Below are positions 21,653 through 33,300 of a stretch of DNA of 64,000 bases, piece after piece (the stretch's first letter is position 1; every line of letters starts with the position of its first letter). The notes under the pieces are model-generated. The model was not told the DNA's origin. It did not search any database and worked only from the letters and a program-made list of their open reading frames with translations. The DNA is from Biscogniauxia marginata (taxonomy: Eukaryota; Ascomycota; Sordariomycetes; Xylariales; Xylariaceae): assembly GCA_022695795.1 (NCBI GenBank), contig MU404087.1, forward strand, positions 186,001 through 250,000, given 5' to 3'. Both the position numbers and the translations under genes were made by a program.

Positions 21653-23884
21653 TCAGCTAGACTGTTGTGATCCATTCCAGTCACTACTCCATATAAACGT
21701 GCCGCAGCGCCACTGCGTCCCCTTCTCTTTTTCGCCCGAAGGCCCAAGCGGGCGCGGGCATATATAGAAGGACCTCCCTAGAGAAAGTGTCAGACCTTTT
21801 CCAGAGATTCTTCTTGAATGATACATAGATGTATAAACAATTTCAGGATTAGGTAGAAAGGGTGCTGACGACAACGAAACACACTTACCGCAATTGATAC
21901 CCGCCTTCTTTGTCACCAGGCTGATACAGTCCTCTCCGTGTTCGCATTTGGGAACCACCCGCTTCCCCAGTATCTTGGACCAAGATTCCTTAGACTCTAT
22001 GGGATCAAACACCCTTCCAGGGCTAGCTGGGGCCGGCACGTCTTTCGTCTCGTCGGCATCCACTCGGGAAGTCTGACTTGCCATCATGTCAGATTCGTTC
22101 TCGACCTCCGAGGTGCCATCGAACCCATTCGTGAGTTTCCGGTTTTCTTCGGCTCCCGTATCCTTTTCCGAAACTGTCGCAGTTTTGGGCTTAAAGAAGC
22201 CCATCAGGGTGCTTTGCCCCTTGGACGATGGCTCTTTGGATAACGTCGCCTTCGCCTTTTTCGACGGCTTGTTCCCATTCGATGCAGAAGAAGGCGTTCG
22301 CTTGAGGCCGCCGGATGCCGGCTTGCGTGGAGAGGGGGCTGATGCGAGGGACCCAGATTGTGAAGATGGCTGACCGGATAGCGATGAATCTGATGTAGTG
22401 GACGAAGCAAGCTCTGCAGAATCCTTTTTAAGAGTGGTAAATAGCTCGCTGCTTGGAGCGGGTGTCGATGTTGGCGTTGACTTGGGGGTTGCCGGTTTCT
22501 TGAAGAACATATCCTTAATGTTTTGGCGGCGATTAAACTCGGGGATGAGCTTTGCAGACATGGATAGAAGATCTTTTGTTGTCCAGTCCCTGAGCCGATT
22601 TCCATATTGGAAAACTCCCGGCGGGTTCATGATATCTTTGGTGTGTACTTCTTTCCCGTCAATCTGGACAGTGTCGCCTAGAGTTGCGAATACTGGGCAA
22701 TGATCAGACCCCATCAAACCCTCCTGGATATTCGAATCGATGAACCAATCCTTCATGTTATCACTGCATAGTACATAATCTATTCGGCTACCGAAATTGG
22801 CAGGACGAGTGTTCTTCTTGGTATCCCAACAGGTATACATGCCCTCGCGAGTCGGGTGGAAGAGCCGGCCGAGATCCCATAGGACCGGTTCCTCTCTATT
22901 CTGATCCCTTTGGCCTCGCACCCAACCTTCAAATACTAGGTGGTTGAAGAGGCGGCGCGGGGGATCCGAGAAAAGTTCCTCCACCGTCGTCTTATCCTCC
23001 CTCATCCGCTTGGGAATGTGGGCGGTGTCAATAGGAGCACGGATGACATTGAGATCTCCTGTCAGGACGACCCTCTTGCCCATGGCGACGAGATTGCGTA
23101 TCCGAACGTCGAGGGCATCCATATACCCTAGTCTGAAGTCATCACGTGTCTCGTCGCGGGCTGCGGGGCTGTAGGTTCCAATGAGGACAAAGGCGGGAAA
23201 TTCAAGGATTACACAACGCCCTTCCGAGTCGAGTGTTGTTTCATCGACCTCACCTGATAGCTGGCCATCTTGAGGATAGCCCCCTATTTGTTGGTCTTCA
23301 GGAAGATCTCGGAACTTGGTAGTCGAGTTGGGCGGACAGAGTACACCAGTAATGCCTTCTTCTGCTCGTATAGGCGCGCATACCGAGTTGCGAGTGTAGA
23401 TTGCCACGCCAGCGTAGCCTGTCCAGGGTTCAGTCGTGGGCGACCAAGCACGGAGGGTGTCGCCACTGACTTACCTTTTTTGTGTTTGGGAAGACTGAAG
23501 TATACATCCCACCCGGAGACGAGCACCATATCGTCCTGGAGATCTTTGCGCTGTATCTTGGTTTCTTGCATGACAATTATGTCAGCCTCCAAGATGTCGA
23601 ACATGGCCTACAGAGCATGTTAGAGACATCTCGCTACGAAGGTTCGACATGACACGGAGACCAACCTCGAAGGCTCGTTTTTCTCGCCATGGCTGATAGC
23701 TGAATGGATTCCTATAGAACTCGTTAAGAGTTGCTACAAATCTACGACTCAATGTTGACGATACCGTACCGGATGCCATTCACTGTGAATTAGGTCAGCA
23801 ATACAGCACTTATAAACCAGTGTACTACCTCCTATAGATGGCGGGGGAAAGCTGACCATTCCACGAGGTGATACGTATACCCAT
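21653..23884 (-). CDS. APN2: DNA-(apurinic/apyrimidinic) lyase 2, class II AP endonuclease (APN2)
   Basis: Cleaves DNA at abasic sites in base-excision repair. Six exons: 23884–23857, 23782–23770, 23711–23666, 23607–23475, 23418–21889 and 21777–21653, giving 624 residues. The first exons assemble the family start (MGIRITSWNVNGIRNPFSYQ). The endonuclease/exonuclease/phosphatase fold covers about residues 1–330, with MQETKIQR, LTGDLNV, SRIDYVL and GSDHCPVF as catalytic motifs. A PCNA-interaction motif, QSTLMGFF, lies near residue 473. A GRF zinc finger (CEHGEDC… INCGRSFYICPRP… WRCGTFIW) forms the last 60 residues; its frame depends on the last intron being spliced. Exon 2 is only 13 bases. APN2 is the usual second border of the MAT locus and is divergent from COX13. 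Boundaries fit all phases. Confidence 0.95.
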
Positions 23885-24551
23885 CTTGGCCACAACGACG
23901 GTTTATTGGTTTTATGCGAGAAAGAATGCGTGACTGATGCTCATCGTTGTTCCCGGCCTTCCGCTCTCATCCCTTGGCCCTCGTTAACGGGCGAGTCGTT
24001 TGGCATAGGGAAGTCGCCGGAATGAATTCGTGGTCTAAGGTAGTCTAATAAGACTGCTGGGAGTGGCTGTTTGTACTAGCCACGATTACAAACTCCACCG
24101 ATATTTTTTAATATGCTGCATCCAATTCTATCTTTGTCATCAGGCATTTCAGTCCAGTCGCGAAGTGGCAGGTACGTGTAAAGTCGTGACTTCGAGTGTG
24201 TCACCAAAATGACCCGAGATCCCGTGACCCTTTGCTGTCTCCCCGTCGCATTCCTTTCGTCACCGATGCACCGACGCATTGACCACATGCCACCATCCAG
24301 TCCAGTACCTACCCGCAGACTTTCCCCCGAGATATAGCCGAGCCAAAGAATGTTCTGAGCTAATAGGATTTAGAATTGACCTCATTCGACATCGGCATCA
24401 GGCCATCACCAGCACCACCACCTAACGAACCACACTCGGGATCAATTGATACAATTGACGAGAAAGAAGCAATCTCCACCCACGACCCCTCGAAATCGAC
24501 GAAAAGATTGTAAATTTCGAGAATAGAAGACAAAATAATAAAGAAAAGAAA
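23885..24551. other. Divergent promoter region of APN2 and COX13
   Basis: A 667-base interval between two start codons pointing away from each other. I see no gene. An A-rich stretch immediately precedes the COX13 ATG. A frame at 24076–24288 (−) has no recognisable content. Confidence 0.65.
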
Positions 24552-25359
24552 ATGTTCCAGCGACAGGTCATCCGCTCCGCCCCGCGATTGACGGCCCAGC
24601 TGCGCGCCGCCCCCGTCTCCCGCTCCGCCCTGCAGCGCCGTCTGGCCTCGACCGAGAATGCGACCGAGAACGCCTTCATCAGGGAGCGTCGCGCCGTCAA
24701 GGAGCACGCTGCCGGCACCACTGGTGAGTTTATTTAAACCCCTTTGGTGTATCTCAACCCGGATGGTGAGAAATATACTGACCGAATGGATATCATAGAA
24801 CTCTGGCGCAAGATTTCTATCTAGTAAGCCTTTGCTCCCCTTGTCTACCCTTCCCTAGAGCAAGTAAGCAAGCACATCGAGCGAAACATACGATACGGGA
24901 ATACGTAAAGCCATTGAATCCCGACGGGCCAACCGCACGATGAGGACGTTGCGTATAACAGAGAAGAAGAACCCCCTCGCTAACGAGCTTCTTTCCCTCC
25001 CTCCTTAACAGCGGCGTGGTCCCTTGCCTTATCCTCGCCGCCGCCAACGCCTACAACCTCTGGAACCAGCACTGGGAGCACTGGGAGCATCTGCCCCCGC
25101 TAGAGGAGCGTGTCGAGTACCCCTACCAGAACATCCGCACCAAGAACTACCCATGGGGCGATGGTGACAAGACCCTCTTGTAAGTTTTCTCTCTTTCTTC
25201 CTCTCAGTTGATAAAAATCTGCAAACCTAAGACGGAGGGGGGGGAATTAAGCGAAAGAAGACGAAATAGATAAATGAATGGGTCGATGCTAATGCCTGGG
25301 GGGGAACAAACAGCTGGAACGATAGCGTCAACTACCACAAAAAGGACAAGACCACCTAA
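24552..25359 (+). CDS. COX13: Cytochrome c oxidase subunit VIa (Cox13)
   Basis: Small nuclear-encoded regulatory subunit of respiratory complex IV in the inner mitochondrial membrane. Four exons, 24552–24723, 24799–24823, 25012–25179 and 25314–25359, give 136 residues. The first 30 residues form a mitochondrial presequence rich in Arg, Ala and Ser (MFQRQVIRSAPRLTAQLRAA, ending near RRLAS). Family motifs follow: LWRKISIYGVVPCLILAAAN (start of the single membrane helix), AYNLWNQHWEHWEHLPPL, then YPYQNIRTKNYPWGDGDKTL and the terminal FWNDSVNYHKKDK. Exon 2 has only 25 bases, and the second intron is 188 bases. COX13 next to APN2 is classical MAT-flank synteny in Pezizomycotina. All splice phases agree. 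Confidence 0.95.
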
Positions 25360-26355
25360 TCTTGTCCCTATCCGGCTCTTAATGGCGGATCAAGTTTCAG
25401 ACAAAAATGGTTTTACGATGCCGTCGACGGGAGACGACTAAGGGGGTTGTTACATGCATTACGGGGAGCCGAAACAGGGCCGAGGGATAACGTGGGAAGA
25501 CGGAATACCATACAGAGAGAAGGACGAGAACCCGCCGTGGCAACTCTATGTCACGTGTGTGCCTCTATCGTGTATATGTTCCTTTTGTTAATTTAAAAAA
25601 AGAAAAAAGAAAAAGCATATCTGCACAACACCTGTCCGATCCATAGTCACTTCCCATCCATGGGGTTGCTAATGATCTGGAAAATCAAGGTCGACCTGGT
25701 AAAGAGCCGTACAATACCAGTTTAACCTCTTAATTTCTACGGAATGAACGCAAATGAGGACGGAATTCCCACTCCTTACTACTTCTATTTAAGGGGCTAT
25801 CAAGCACGAAATATTATTATTATTTGGAGAGTCGATCTATCGCTGCCAAGTCGGGGCTGATCTGAGCCTTTGTTGAGATATATCCACCCCCTCAGAAAAC
25901 TCCTATATATTTCGATCCTCTTCTCTCTCTTCTCTTTTCTCTTTCTCTCGCTAGCACTTCCAATTACCTAAACTTCTAAACCGACTCCCAATTCCCCTTT
26001 CACCCAACTATACCCACCGTGCCGGTTAACCCCCAGTTTATATATTGCATGCGAATAGCGAGGCCAAACAGACAGACAGACAGACAGACAGACACGGTCC
26101 AATGAAATTGCTCTTGAAAGAAGATAATATTTACGCGCGTGCGAATTTCGTCCATCTTACCTACTTTAGGTGACAAAAGCAGCAAGAATAATGACAGTGG
26201 CAATGACAATGTATATATAGTATTGTGATGTATAGGCAAGCATCCAAAGGGAAAAAATCCACCCCTAAACCCAAATTCAAAAAGCCCCTTGGCCTAAACT
26301 CCAGAACACCCCAGGTAATGCATGCCATATATGAAGTAAAAGTGGTATCTTTCTT
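25360..26355. other. Intergenic, 3′ ends of COX13 and the SMP-domain gene
   Basis: Shared 3′ region of convergent genes, about 1 kb. It contains an A-rich run (25595–25615), a C/T-rich tract (25915–25955) and a (CAGA)n microsatellite at 26069–26094. No coding frame is supported. Confidence 0.65.
26069..26094. repeat. (CAGA)n microsatellite
   Basis: Six tandem CAGA units and part of a seventh. Confidence 0.9.
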
Positions 26356-29332
26356 TCACTGCTCCATCTTCGCGCCGCTGCTGTTGTTGCTGTCATGCTG
26401 AAACTCCGGCATGTCTATCCAATTCGAGTAGTCCTCCTCCTCCTCCTCCTCCTCCTCGTCTTCTTCGGCCGCCGCCTTCTGTTCCCACCCCGGGTCCTGG
26501 TCCTGGTGTTCGTTGCTAGCAGGACGCGGAGGCAGATCCGGTGGCCCCTTATGCTGTTCGGCTTCGTCAGGCACGAAATTTTCTGCTGGGCTGTCGTCTA
26601 GCTCCTCGGCGTCCTCGACCCAGGGTTGCACGTAGGTGGGCACATGTGCTGGTGAAGGCGAGTTTGCGTCGGAGTCTTCCGGAGCTTCCACAATCAGAAC
26701 ATTCTCCACTATATTATCGCCAAAACCTTCAGTGGAATGGATTTGTGATATCCTTCTTCGTCTAGGAAGTGGAGGCGGCGGCACTGGGCGGCGCTCAATG
26801 TTTGATTCGTTAACGTTCCCGTTCCCGCTGCTATGGCGCGAGGGTGGCGGCGGCACAGCGAGTGGTTTCCGCTTGGGAGCTGGCATTGGCGTTGCCTTCT
26901 GGCCCGGCCCCGGCAGGGGTACACCCGGAGGCGGGAGAGGCTGGCCTCGTCCCATAGGTTGGTTCAAGTCCACATGAGGATCTGAGAGCTTCCGTCCGTT
27001 AATATTCCTATCGGCCTGACGCTGTAGTGCGTTTAAGCCCCATCGCTTTGCCGTAGCGGCAGCATTAGACATTGCAGCCAGAGTATTACGTTTATTCTCC
27101 GGTGTTCCGTTGGCGAATGCTTGCGGTGGAGTATCCTTACGTCCAAATAAGCCTCGTCCTATGGAACTCGTCCCGCTCTTGATCGAATTCTGACTCGAGT
27201 GTACACTGTCACTCGTAACACTCTCCCGGGAGGACGTAGTGTGCCTCCGTCTCGAGGGAGTCTGCTGATTGCTCTGAGAGCCAAAAATAGCTTCCGAGGA
27301 CGGATTTGATGAAAGATTGCCAGGGGTAATTGACGATTCTTTGGATGGTGAACCGGCCGGCGAGGCAGTTGGTGAATTATTCTGGGATCTGGAAGAGATA
27401 CTCGCCATCATGCTAGCCGCATCGTCACGATCCGGGGGGGTTGAAGACGGTCTGAAGGTTTCTGCATGTGTAGGATCTGTACTGACAACGGGGCTCGAAG
27501 CCGAGAAGGAGCCTGCCCGAATATGACGTGGTATGTCGGTCGCGGAGCTTGGCGAGTTGTTTGTATCGAGAGCAGTTGTAGATGCCGAAGCTGACTGATT
27601 GCCGTTTATATACCCAGGTCTCTTCGAATTCAACCTCCGGCCCCAGAAACCCGTTGGCTGACTGTTGTCTACTATAGGTAAACTATGACTCTTCTCCATC
27701 GGTGGCAGGTCAGGAGTCATAGGTGAACCCGTCTCCTCCATGTGGCTAACTTCATCAACGTTACCAAGCTGAGCAGCAATAGTCTCGTGGTCGGGAGAGT
27801 GCTCGACGGTATCGTCGCCCTCAAAAATACCCCCGCGCCACTGCTTGTGTTCGGTGTTGAAGAATGGAATGTCGTCCCAGAAAGGCGCGACCAGTGTTTC
27901 TGCGACCACCTCCTTGATCCTGTTTTCGATCTGTCGGAGAATGACTGTGTAGGTGATCTGTCTTGAGCTGACAATAGGCTCGATAGTCGTTTCCATCTTG
28001 GGCATGGACTGAAAAGAGAACCACAAACGATTGCTTGGTGGTGGTTTGATCTTGAAAAGTACATGGCCTTCGAGTCTTCTTAGGACTACAGCCAATATAA
28101 GATTAACCTCCCTCGCCTTAAATCTACTCCCTAGGTCAATGCGAGCGGTAGCAGCAACCTCTAGCCTGAAATTGCCGGTGTATTTAACATCGGCTTCCAT
28201 AATACACTCTCCGTCGACGTTTAGGTTTTTAAGTTGAGGATTAGTGATGAACGGCGCAGAATCACCAGTGTCTATGTTCTGAATCGCTATCCTCGTGAGA
28301 AATGAGGGCCGGTTGACACGTGATATCTTCTTGGTGATCTTCTCTCTGATTTGGTTCTCAATATCCTTCGTCTTGTAGATACCAAGGAACATCCTGCCTA
28401 TGAACGCATTCAACCATCGTGTGTGCAAGTATTCGTCTGAAGAGTGCAATTTTTGAACTAACGAAATGATGTTCTTAACTTCAAATCGCTGGGGCTTCGG
28501 GGCGATGTTCTGTGCAGCGAAGTTCTGCTCCTGGTTCCTTAACAGCGCGAAGTAAAAGTCCTCCTTGGCAGAGCAGTTTTCGGTAAACAGATAAAACGGT
28601 TTTGATATTTGCGTGTCTGGGGTTAGCTCTTTACCGCCCGTCCTCCTAGTCAGACATAACGCGCTTCGCTTGATGTATAGTTCGCCTTCGGGCGTGTGGT
28701 CTCCTCCAGAGTATATGCTGATATTGTGGTGAGCGAGCGATATGACATGCCGTACTTCGAGTTGTTCGTCGTCATCGAATAGCATCAAGTGACCATGCCT
28801 ACCGGATCTCGTGTCAGCCACCTCTTATGTTGACTTGGGCAATCGCATCGACCACCTACCTGAGCACGACGAAGAAAACATTTCCGGCTCTCTTGGGACG
28901 TTGGCTGATAGTCTTGTTGTCATCAAGGGGGCTGGGCGTTTGCTTCCTGTCGAATATGCTTCTGTACATGGTTTGATATACGCTGGGGCTCGGTGCAGCA
29001 ATGGTGGCTGACCCTACAGGAGTAGAGCGTTCGATGGGCTTCGCATTAATGCCCATGGGCGTGTATTCACGACATACTGCAAAGTAGCCGGTGGCTACGC
29101 TAGACTCGGCTAGGAGCTTCTGCTTAGGGTCTTGCTTCTGGGCGGCCTTGAGCTCGGTGGTATCGTCGCCCGGTTGGACAATGCTGTCGGCGTCATAATC
29201 GTCGCTGGGTTCGGGATCGGCACGGACGGGGAAGGTCAGGTAGGCGTGAAGAAGCACGGTAATCACTAAGAGAGGGATGAAGGTGACGCCACCGAGAAGG
29301 TAGGTCAAGAGGAATCCAGTCCAGCTGCCCAT
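26356..29332 (-). CDS. SMP-domain lipid-transfer protein, Nvj2/TEX2-like
   Basis: Probable tether and ceramide/lipid transporter at ER–organelle contact sites, as for yeast Nvj2. Exons 29332–28860 and 28798–26356 join in phase 2 across a 61-base intron, giving 971 residues. A hydrophobic ER anchor lies at about residues 5–33 (GFLLTYLLGGVTFIPLLVIT). A PH-like region covers about 140–270. The synaptotagmin-like mitochondrial lipid-binding (SMP) domain lies at about 285–480 (RWLNAFIGRMFLGIYKTK; SFLTRIAIQNIDTGDSAPFI; ECIMEADVKYTGNFRLEV). The C-terminal half is low-complexity: Ser/Thr-rich, then proline-rich with a VPPPPLPRRRR stretch, and finally a Glu run near residue 945. Domain order TM–PH–SMP matches the Nvj2/TEX2 family. 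The disordered tail is not conserved enough to judge. Confidence 0.88.
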
Positions 29333-30397
29333 GGCTCCAGCACGAAGCGGGCGGCAAGGTGGGAGTCTGCTAAGCTTGGCTGGGTCGACGAGGTTCGAGC
29401 GATCATGGATGATGATATTGAATTCTGGAAAATTGTTACATGCTGAGTAGGAAATGGAATATCTTGGTGGAAAAGCTGTGTGGCATTAGCGGCAACAAAC
29501 AGGTCGAAGCTGGCAGTAACAGGCCAGTTATATGAATGGATAGGTGTGTAGACGGATGGTGGATCAGCTGGGTAAGCTTCTAGAGGAACTGTGTTGGTGA
29601 CTTTGGAAGTCTTGGCGGAAGTGAAAGCTGTCCCATCCGCGGAACGTCACTGGGAGGAGAAAGCCGCAGGTGGGGCGCAGCTGAGAATCCGCGGGGTACA
29701 TGGTACATGGGTGAGCACCTGCAATGATAATCCAATTTATATAGGTATTGAGGTCCACATGTGTACGGCATATGCCTATATGCAATCATTTATGCGCTTA
29801 TGTATAAGTGCTCTACAGCAAATATGCATCAACTTCCGCTAGGCCTTCAGGGGACATCCCGATAGGTACCAATTGGCTTCAAATGGTGGAAACCTGATGT
29901 TCCACTTTAGGTAGTTCGAGTGAGGTATTAGGTAAGTACAAGAAATGCCGTGTCTGGGATTATTCATTTTGTGAGCTTTAATTAGATCCATTTCATTACA
30001 AGATGAAATAGGTATAGTCTACGACCTAATAGACATTTTTACAGCTTTAACTGCTAGGTAAACTTTGGTAGCAAAGCACCTCAATAGTATTTCGTGATAC
30101 ATCTGTATGTAAGTAGTCATGAATATGTAGCCACGTAATCTCATCAAAGAGAAGAATAGAAATAAAATAAAATAAAATGTAAAAGTGGAAACTCGTAAAT
30201 TTCATCCAGGTCATCTCATCTCATGTCAACCCAACAACTAAACGCCAACCAATGCTGTCTCTATTCCACTTATTCGTAATCATGCTATCCTCATTACCCA
30301 AATGTCCGTCTCCCCCCCTTCCCTTCATAGCCTCCGTCGAAGATGCAAATGTCCCCATTATCGATCCTACATGCACACCATCCAATCATGAGCCTAT
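29333..30397. other. Intergenic between SMP-domain gene and REV3
   Basis: About 1.07 kb between the promoter of the SMP-domain gene and the 3′ end of REV3. It is AT-rich around 29990–30190 with (AAAAT)-type runs near 30155–30178. No gene is supported; the frame 29564–29785 (−) lies in the probable leader of the SMP-domain gene. Confidence 0.6.
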
Positions 30398-33300
30398 TTA
30401 CCACTGTAACTCCTCTATCCCAGCCGTACCATCCAAGATTTGCTTAATAGCCGGCTCCACGACGCCCTTCTCCGCCCTGTATCGCGCCGCCTGCTTCATG
30501 CGCGTGTAGAAAACGGGGCAGTCCTTGCTGTCGCACGGCACCGCATCCAGCGGCGCCAGGCCCGCGCAGCTCTGGCATATCTTCGTGACGTCGAGCAGCT
30601 TTCTCTCCTCAGCCGCGAGCTGGCCCTGGAGCTTTATTAGGGAGGCGGGCGCATCTGCCCTGCATCTCGAGCATATTGCGCCCTCGTTTTTACTTGTTTT
30701 AGAGTTGCAGACGAGGCACGCTGCCGCCTTCATATACGACTCGAGCGTCTTCTTGGCCAGCGCGTTCCCTTGAGCCGGGTCGCCGCGGTGGATGCGCTGC
30801 ACCTTGGGCATCTCGTCGTACCACTGCCGGATGTTGGCCCCCACGAGGTTGAAGATCCGCTCGAGCGGTGGGATCAGGTTCTTGGAGATATAGTACTCCG
30901 CGTCTAGTTGCAGATGCGCATTTCCGAGGAGCTCTTCAGGCGCGACGCATCGATCGATGAGACGGGCTCCTGGGGCTCCGCTGATAACAACATAAGGAAC
31001 TCGCTCGCCATATTGTGGCTCTGCTCTGGCATCTTCGAGCATTTTCTTCGCACTTATAAGGGCCCCAGGTGGTGGTGGTCCTTTCTCACTATAATTCCCT
31101 AGCTTTAATTCCCTTGCGTAGCAGAAGTCCTGGATTGATACCGCTCCGCGCATAATCTTGTCACACTGCCTCTGGAAGTAGGATTTCACTTGACTGAGGT
31201 CTGCCGTCTCAAACAAGATCTTCAATGCTTTCTCCTCAATCATCTGTTCAGCAGGTGTACCATCCCTTCTGACCGTTTCGATACCCTTGGCGTCAAAGTC
31301 GGGTTTGACTTGGTCTTTGCTCTCGTATTTATATCCCACGTAGCGCTTTTTGGCGAGTAACACGCAGGGATGATACACTTTCTCGAACTTGAGCTTCACC
31401 GGGCGCGGGTTCATGTCCGTAATCGTTTTAGCAATCTCATTGCCGATATCAAAGGCTTGATCTTTGGTCCTGCCAGGCAAGTAGATAAATAAGCTATCGG
31501 TATCGCCATAGACGACATCTGCCTTCCATCTCTCTACTGAATGAATCATGGCGATTGCCCTCTCTAGAGTCTCCCGTCCGGTCTGCACAATGCTGTCCCC
31601 GATTTCAGAGCAAGGCATGCGACCCGAGAACGAGGCCGAGGTGTAACCGTAGGTGACGTTCGCAAGCAGCTTCAGAGCTAGCTGTCGATTATTCAGAAGT
31701 TGTTGCAAGGTTTTGTCGTCCTTGTCCTGCTTCATACCACTCTTCACCATGAGCCTTGTTTCTAGGATCTCTGTCAACATCTTTGCCAACAGCGACTTCC
31801 TGATCTCTGCCTTGCAATACATGATGCCGTTAGGGGCAATATTGATGTAATCCTTGAGAAGCTCTAGGAGTCTATTTTGCCGCTCATATTCGGTGAATCC
31901 CATTTTGTTCGTACCTCGCCAATTGACGATACGACCGAGAAAGGTCGAATAGCAATAGTTGTATGCGATCATAATACTGGGGTACAGGCTTTGAAAGTCG
32001 AGGACTACAAGTGGGCTGTTATAGAATGCGCTCTGGGGCTCCATTACAAGAGGAAGGCATTCGAGTGCGTTTTGGCTCCCAACTTGCTTTCTATCAGGAG
32101 AGACTAGGATAAAGTTTTCCGGCTTGGCAATTCGAAACATAATCGACTCGACCTTGAACTGAGAACCACGGGAGAAGACAGAGAAGAAGTCCACACCTAG
32201 AAGTCGTGCTTGTTCGCTGGTCCGTGGAATCAACTCGTTGGTCTCGAGGATCTCGATGTCAAGTCTTGTCCGCTTTAGGTAGTATCGAAGGAGCTTCCCA
32301 AGATCGCGATGTTTCCCTCCAACGTACCACTCTGTCAAGGTATGCCAGGAGTAATGTGGGATACGGCGGTGGAGGAGGTGCCAGACGACATTTTCCATTG
32401 TATACTGAAGCAGGTTGAGCTCCCCTCGCATAGCTCTCCAGATATTTATCATATGCCTACCCGTGACTCGGATCGTCGACGTAGTGTTGAAGCCCCATCG
32501 ATCGGCTTCCTTCCCGAAACGTCCAAATGATTGACTCTTCATCCGTGAGAACTCATCGCAGAGATTGTAGTCATATTTTATCCTCGCTCTTTCGATCAAG
32601 TAGCCCCATGAACTCCCATGAACCTCATATCCAGCGAGGATGTCCGGGTCATGCGTCCGAACAAACTCGACCATCCGAACCATTAAATCGAGCTCGGACG
32701 ACTCCTCAATGATTTCGACGGTAGTTTGTCTCTTCATTACCTGAGCCAATAATCCATCTTCGGACAGCACAATGATTCCGGACTTTACAGCTATGGATGC
32801 ATTGTCACCAGTAGCAAAATTCTCGTCCGATTTAGAACACCAGAAAATGCATTGCACCTCATCCTCATCTGGGTTTGGGACGAGCTTGCCCCGAGTATTG
32901 ACATGAATCTCCAAGCTCATTGTACTCATGTATTGCGCTTCATGCTGCACACTAGTTGACCGTTTCTTCTGCGAGTATTTAAACCCGTGCCTATTTCTGG
33001 GAGTTGGACCATCAATTTGGGACATGTAGGGTCTTAGTTCAGGATCATGAATCTTAAGGATGGGCTCCAGTGATTCTTTTGCCGCAGCTTGGGTTTGCAC
33101 CCACCAAGCCTGCACGTCATCGAAGCTCGGAGGAGGCTCTGCGATCTCCCAGCTTCTCAATGAGCAATGACGGCGTCGTTTCTTGTAGGCTTGCTCATCC
33201 TGTCGACTGCTAAGAAATGCTTCCGACTTGAGCCCATAGTTGGCTTGAGACTCTCCAGTTGGATCAAATTCCGGGAGGAATGGGACGGAATTGCCTGCAA

